Both the position numbers and the translations under genes were made by a program. Source: Trachythela sp. YZ-2020 (Eukaryota; Cnidaria; Anthozoa; Malacalcyonacea; Clavulariidae). From it: a DNA stretch of 64,000 nt. Of the stretch, positions 58,436-64,000 are shown in pieces (the first letter of the stretch is position 1; each line of letters begins with the position of its first letter). Location: assembly GCA_016169945.1 (NCBI GenBank), contig JADLSH010000110.1:1158001-1222000 (forward strand), given 5' to 3'. The notes under the pieces are model-generated. The model ran no database searches. It was given only the letters and a program-made list of their open reading frames with translations, and was not told where the DNA came from.

Positions 58436-60820
58436 GTGAGGTTTGACTAAAATGTGAATAGTCACTTTGTCTCAAATATATCTCAGAAGTTATCTAGCTT
58501 TGTACATATATGTGGTATATGATAATTTCACATATTTGTTTTTGGTTGGAAATGGCCGAAATTTCAACTTTTGTTGGTAGAAATATATTACAATTGAAAC
58601 TGTAACTTTAAAACATTGTTTAAAATTTACCTCACTCCAAATAAAGAAGATGATCATGACTGATTGCGATTCTTAGAGTTTTGCGAGAACAATAAAATAA
58701 CAATACAAATCTAAAACTATATCCGAATCTTTCGTAATTTTTATCAAAAGGCAGGGGCATTCAATATACGATCGAGCACATTTCAAGGCAAAAATTCGCA
58801 ATGTAGTTTATACTTCGTTGAGATACTGACATTGTTAGCTCTGTTCTAGTAAAGTAATCATGAAGGTGTTACCGCGATATTGTTTCCTATTGAGCTAGGT
58901 TAGAAAAATGCCCCCAAATCTAGATAAGATGTCTGGAGGAGACAAAGTAAAATCTAGTGTGTTTCTCATTGTTTTTGGTTAACCAATTGCAAGAGCAAAT
59001 TAACAAACGTAAAAAGGCAATGAAAATATAACTGCATGATTGCCGTAACGGCGTAAGGCTTGGATTTGAAATACGACTAAAACGAATGATGCAAAACGTT
59101 TAAAAATAGTACCATTAACTGCACAAAGACAAAAGAACCCAATGACTTGGGCAAGGATTGAAATGAAACAGTGTAAACGACGTATTTCGAATATTAAATT
59201 CTAATGAGGCACGAGTGAACATATGTTTCACGCACACTTGAACGTTGATTCTCAAGAAATGCGGTCGTTTCATGCACAATTAAGAAAATATTCTATATGT
59301 ACATGTAAAATATAGGGTTTATTTAATTTTCAAAAAAGCAGAATCGATCTGCAAAATATACTTTTGTTTAAGACTAGTTGAATACAATTATATATAGATG
59401 TATACGCATCGTTATATTTACCTGTACTGATATACATAAACTAACATGATTTTCTAATTGCCTGGCCTGTAACATTAAGCGTTTTTATATTGTATATCGG
59501 CCTGATATATATCGGTTTGTGCAGGCAGACCATTCTATGCTTGCGTCACTATAGACACGCCCGAAAGGTTTAAAACGCCAACTTAAGATAAAGGAAAAGC
59601 TTTTTACGAACAAGATATATGGACATACATATTAGGGACGCGGGTAAAGTTTATTAATTAAGCTTGTCAAAAAGTTTTAAAATTCACACACATTGCCGCA
59701 GTCAATTTCTAGTGAGCCTTAGCAGGTAGTTTAATGTTAACGCGATCGGCTTTTGAACGTCCGAAGTGCCATTTGGAACATGAAAATTAAGATGGATATT
59801 GTTTTACTCATTTCTGACCCAAAACTCATTGCAGCTATTTTGTAATAAAGTATGATATGCTGCATAAATATCCATAACTTATAAAATATTTTAAAAGTAA
59901 GTATAGTCAGAGTGAACAGGTTTGGGTAAATAATTAGTAATTCCACCTGTAATTTCTTTACGCCTTTCATCAATGGCAGAGTTGTGCTTTGACGATTATA
60001 AATTGCGCGCAGGCTAATTATATATATGTAGTATAAGCGCTTATGGGCGTTACACTTGATATTAACTGGGATTAAGTACCGCAATACTGCATCATGGCTT
60101 GGTAAAAAACATTTCTCCTGCTAGGAGGCGCCTGCGCGTGCGCCTTTTGCCCTTATGATTTCTACTGTTCTTATTTATCTCTACAACTATAAACACTGTA
60201 TAGGCTAAACCCTTTATATTGTGCCTATGGCCAGGGGTATCCCAATCAGTCTGACGGATAAAATCATCTGGCGTTAGATGAAGTAAAATAAACAAGTATA
60301 ACAGATCTGTTATGTAACCATTTAAATAGTCAAAATATCATGTACAGCCAACAGGAAATTTTTTTATGACGAAATTTTCAATTTACCCCCATTCACTACA
60401 CACTATACGTGGGCCTTTAGCGTTGGAAAACCTTAGGAAGTTATATATCTGTGTGGAAGAGAGGTTAAAACAGCAATTTAGTTAAATACTGAATTAAGAG
60501 TTATTCTGAGCAACAGAACTAAGATTGATCTGAATCATAACCTCATTCATGCATAAAGCATCGATACGTTGACGCGCAGCCATTTCACTCCAAGCACTTT
60601 CAATTCCTTTCACGAAAACTCCTTTAGTCTTATAATTTGATGTATTCTCCAGTAAAAATACCTCAAACTGACATTGATATATAATGTAGTGTTAGTCGAC
60701 AATATTTTTTCACCATATGCTTCTACCCAACGTTGAGACATAACGTTTGCATTTGAAAAAAGCATTTAATGAGGGCAAATTACTGCATGTATGCATGCTA
60801 CTCTACAGTATAGTTATTTT
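58436..60820. other. Putative intron of the SNAG gene, no coding sequence seen
   Basis: AT-rich sequence with few repeats compared with the rest of the window. Minus ORFs at 59737 and 60092 show no domain. The low repeat load could reflect regulatory constraint, which cannot be judged from one sequence. Confidence 0.35.
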
Positions 60821-60824
60821 ATTA

Positions 60825-61680
60825 TTATTTATTATTTAAAAATCTTTATACATGCACGGTGGCCACGTCAGTCCGATACAGTCTGTTTTTCAGTGGGCCG
60901 TGTGCTTAATTATGTAGAATAAAGATATTAAGAATAAAATCATAGAATGGAGTTAAATTTTAAAAGTTTCTATTTACAAAGTTTGATAATTATTGAAAAT
61001 TAATTAATTTAGATTCCTTAAAATTCCACAATATGGCCCCACGATATCCAAATGTTCGCTTCAACGCATTTGTATTTGGTTTAGCAAGGATTAGAGTATT
61101 GTTATTACTCCTCAAGTTATAACAATCGCGATTTGCTAATTTGAAGAGATGACTTAGGTTGGATTCCTCCTTGGTATTTTTATCATCACTTCTGCATTGA
61201 AGCGTTTCCCATCCCAACTTGGAAAGGGTTTCAGTTGCGGATGAGCAGTAGTCGTCACCGGTGATAACTCGAGCAGCTTTATTTTGTAATCGCTGTAATT
61301 GTTTTTTTAACTCAGCTGAACAGTTATCTCATACAAGAGCACAATATTCAAAATGAGGCAAGACTAACGCCTTGTATATTCTTTCAAGACTTGTCTTGCT
61401 AATTATGTTTTTTGCTCTGCGTAACACGCTTATACCGTTTGAGACTTTTACCCCGTACAATTCTAATTTCTTGATCAGCATGATGTGATCAACGGTGTTA
61501 AAGGCCTTCTTCAGGCCAAGGAACATGACTCCATTGATAAGCCCATTATCCATATTGATCAACCAAGATCAATGTACCCTTCGTCCTTTTCGCAACCGCT
61601 CCATTTTAACTTCAAACAACGAAAAGTTAGATGCTGGAAATAACATATTCCAATCAGGACATTGTCATGTTCCATAAGCA
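60825..61680 (-). pseudogene. Decayed LINE (CR1/L2/Rex-like) reverse transcriptase
   Basis: The minus frame 61562-61329 reads GVMFLGLKKAFNTVDHIMLI then KKLELYGVK, and jumps directly to VSNGISVLRRAKNIISK and RIYKALVLPHFEYCALV. The intervening palm segment with the catalytic YADD is missing. 61217-60990 continues with GWETLQCRSD and FGYRGAILWNF, the usual C-terminal end. The tail near 60825-60840 is ATT-rich. Inactive. Confidence 0.8.
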
Positions 61681-63920
61681 TAAGAGATGGTTTTTATACA
61701 GCTATTTCAATTTAGGTCGTCACAAGCAATAGTCAAATGTACAATCCAACTATCCAAGCGCTAAGAGAATGAGATATTTTATAGAGTAATATTAAATGGA
61801 AACCCAGGAAAGTATGCATGTATATATGACCTCTGGGGATTGCCAAGACAAAAAGGAGCTATAGTCATAGGCTACTTCGTTGGCTACATTAAACAGCTAA
61901 AAATATTAAAATAAGATATATCCGTCTTGCTGTTCGCGCTTGAATTGTACATTTCACTATTGTCTTTGACAACCTTAATTGAAATAGCTGTATAAGCATA
62001 AAAGGGTATGTTTAAATATGCCATGGCCGTCTGTTTTACAAGTATACGGTGCAGGATACGTCGCCATTTCATGTTGCACCGTAACTCTTCGACTTTGCCC
62101 ATATACAATTCTAATGATTTATTTTACAGCGCAATGACCAATGTTAACAATTATCGATGTCTATGCATAATCGCCACACGTTGCTAAGCCCAATGCTGCA
62201 ACTTCGGTGAAATGCTAAGCCTATTAGTATAAAGTAATTCTAGTAACTGCGGTGACCCAAATGCATATAACTTAAATGAGTAAAAAGGTTTTTGAAACCA
62301 TGTATTGCTGATTATGCTCTAATTGTTCCAAATGACTAAAACAACTGAACATACATCTCTACTCTGGCTATGGCTATGCATAGGTAATTTCCACATTTAT
62401 AATATATAATTTATGTTGCATTTTATTCCGCAATATTTTCAATCAAAATCCAAATCTTCAACTGTTTTCTAAATCCCATCCCTATACAAAACACAGAACA
62501 CTACGTTACTTGGTGAAGTTGTGACAAGTTAGAACTAATTTCTACACATTTTCGTGCGAAATTTGATACTATATTTTCATATCCGCATAAAAAATCACAA
62601 GCGACATCGAAATCACGCTTCGATGCATGCAAGTTGTTTCAAAAGCGCGGTGTTCCAAATTTTTGCCCCGAAAAATTACACGACACAACTTTAATTTGAA
62701 CATAGTCAACGAAAAATAGGAGAAAAACACGCAAAAAAAGTGTGACGTCTTAATATTGGCGCAATATATATCATATCAGCGCGATCGTATATGCAGGCTT
62801 TTTAATTCCTCTTAATTTTAATTGGCTTTTAAGTATCACACCGGCTGCACGTCCATGCACGAGTACACCCAACAGGCAACACGATTCATTAAAATTTTCA
62901 AAGAATTTTAAACTAAAGTTTTATAACTGATGTTTTCAAACCGCCGGCATCCAGCCTAGCACATTTCAAGTTATCGTTGACCGCATCTTGACAAAGAAAT
63001 TTTCAGCGCCTCATGCACTTTGACAAAAGCTTCGTTATACTTATCGCCCGAACGAAAAACAAAGCTAAATGTCAACTGGTTAGATTTAGTTTCTCATGAA
63101 ATGTTGTGACGTGTTTGCAGGTTATATTTGCTCTGAAGTTTTAGAGCGCTTGGCAGTCGTCGTCCATTTGGGGATATAATTTTATTCCACAAAAGAATTA
63201 CAAAGTTGCAAGTGATAATTGGTAAACAAAGACCGTTTTAGAACAATCACTGACATAAACTGTAATTTGTTCCGTAAATTATATTCACATAAAACGACAG
63301 TTGGGATTATTGAAATCGGTAAATTCAAAAGCGAATTAATAATTAGCCGCTGATATTGTCTGGATATTTTAATACGATATTTCTTTGGCCACTAAATCTT
63401 CTCAATGATACACATCAATATTTCTGTGAAAAATATAGCATATGCCATATTATACTTAGTCTTATAGCGGGGGGCAGGTATATATAGTATTCAGAACCTG
63501 AATATATTTAGTGACTTCGACATTTATATCTTCCGGGGTCCAAATTATACGTATTAGCTTAATTATGCAGGTGCTGAGCAAACAGAAATTCAACTCATTT
63601 CTGCTACAAGATCTGTTTTAACCAGGTGATTGCATGTATTAAACCACGAACAGAATGCGCTTGTTAATCCTACAAAATATAAGATGGCTGTTAAAAAGGG
63701 AAAGGCATGATTAGAGGAAAAACGACTAACATAAGTCTACTGTAAGATAGGGCAAAGTACAATCACTCGCGGGTCGTGGGTGTAAATGTGTGCCAATAGC
63801 CATTAATGCAGTGCATGCTTTAAAAAAGACTAGCCTTTTAGCCGCCATCTTTATGAAAAAGGTCTATACTGTAGTCCCTTATCTAAGCCTATACCCTCTG
63901 ACGGCAATATGAAGTTAATC
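61681..63920. other. AT-rich non-coding region
   Basis: No gene, large inverted repeat or clear transposon end seen. Short frames (for example minus 62108-61884) lack recognisable domains. Confidence 0.35.
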
Positions 63921-63921
63921 C

Positions 63922-63977
63922 AGCCTCGTACCCAGGCGCTCAGCGCAACTTCTATATAGAGCCTGGGCATGAGGCTG
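63922..63977. repeat. Small inverted repeat (AGCCTCGTACCCAGGC)
   Basis: AGCCTCGTACCCAGGC and GCCTGGGCATGAGGCT face each other across about 24 bp, a typical MITE-like hairpin. Confidence 0.65.
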
Positions 63978-64000
63978 CAGTCAACAGACAATCTTGCCTA

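Overview
The window looks like animal nuclear DNA, most likely from an anthozoan cnidarian (coral or sea anemone relative). The host genes are split by GT-AG introns, and the introns are packed with foldback elements and short non-autonomous transposons. Penelope-like retroelement pieces, hammerhead ribozymes, a non-LTR retrotransposon piece and a tyrosine-recombinase relic are also present. The phylum is an inference from this repeat content and from multicopy gene families I associate with cnidarians. No single sequence proves it.

The core of the window is a head-to-head pair of RNA polymerase II machinery genes. MED4 (Mediator subunit) runs on the minus strand from 15006 down to at least 5302. 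TAF9 (TFIID/SAGA histone-fold subunit) runs on the plus strand from 15073 to 24736. Their start codons are 66 bp apart, so they probably share a bidirectional promoter. TAF9 is complete in five exons whose splice phases all agree. MED4 is supported by six exons; one very short exon and the C-terminal exons were not found. Most of the repeats between 5.3 and 24.5 kb lie in introns of these two genes.

Left edge (0.3-3.5 kb): a multicopy, possibly transposon-derived plus-strand gene or relic encodes a RING-like finger, a CCHC zinc knuckle and a C-terminal domain with protease-like Cys and His motifs. A possible solo LTR and a tyrosine-recombinase relic follow.

Middle (27-46 kb): a tandem duplication carries an unrecognised multi-pass membrane protein. 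The left copy (29.2-31.4 kb) is broken and the right copy (35.2-37.3 kb) is an intact 711-residue frame. Directly downstream of the right copy lies a candidate 8.7-kb DNA transposon with CACTG ends (37.5-46.2 kb). It carries two divergent, damaged genes: a distant EnSpm/CACTA-like transposase and a SAM-domain protein.

Right third (46-64 kb): this part is poorer in genes. It holds an orphan STAM-like VHS exon at 53.65 kb, a SNAG-domain first exon resembling Snail at 58.35 kb whose remaining exons would lie beyond the window, and a decayed LINE at 60.8-61.6 kb. The rest is foldback elements and AT-rich sequence with no recognised genes.

Several transposons are defined unusually well by matching termini and target duplications: hAT-type (8-bp TSD) at 8755, 18896 and 46337; TA-flanked mariner-like at 7497, 14303 and 31577; TTAA-flanked piggyBac-like at 34136. 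The most unusual structures are twin hammerhead ribozymes in a large palindrome at 21.2-21.5 kb and a hAT-type element filled with a 19-copy minisatellite in TAF9 intron 3.
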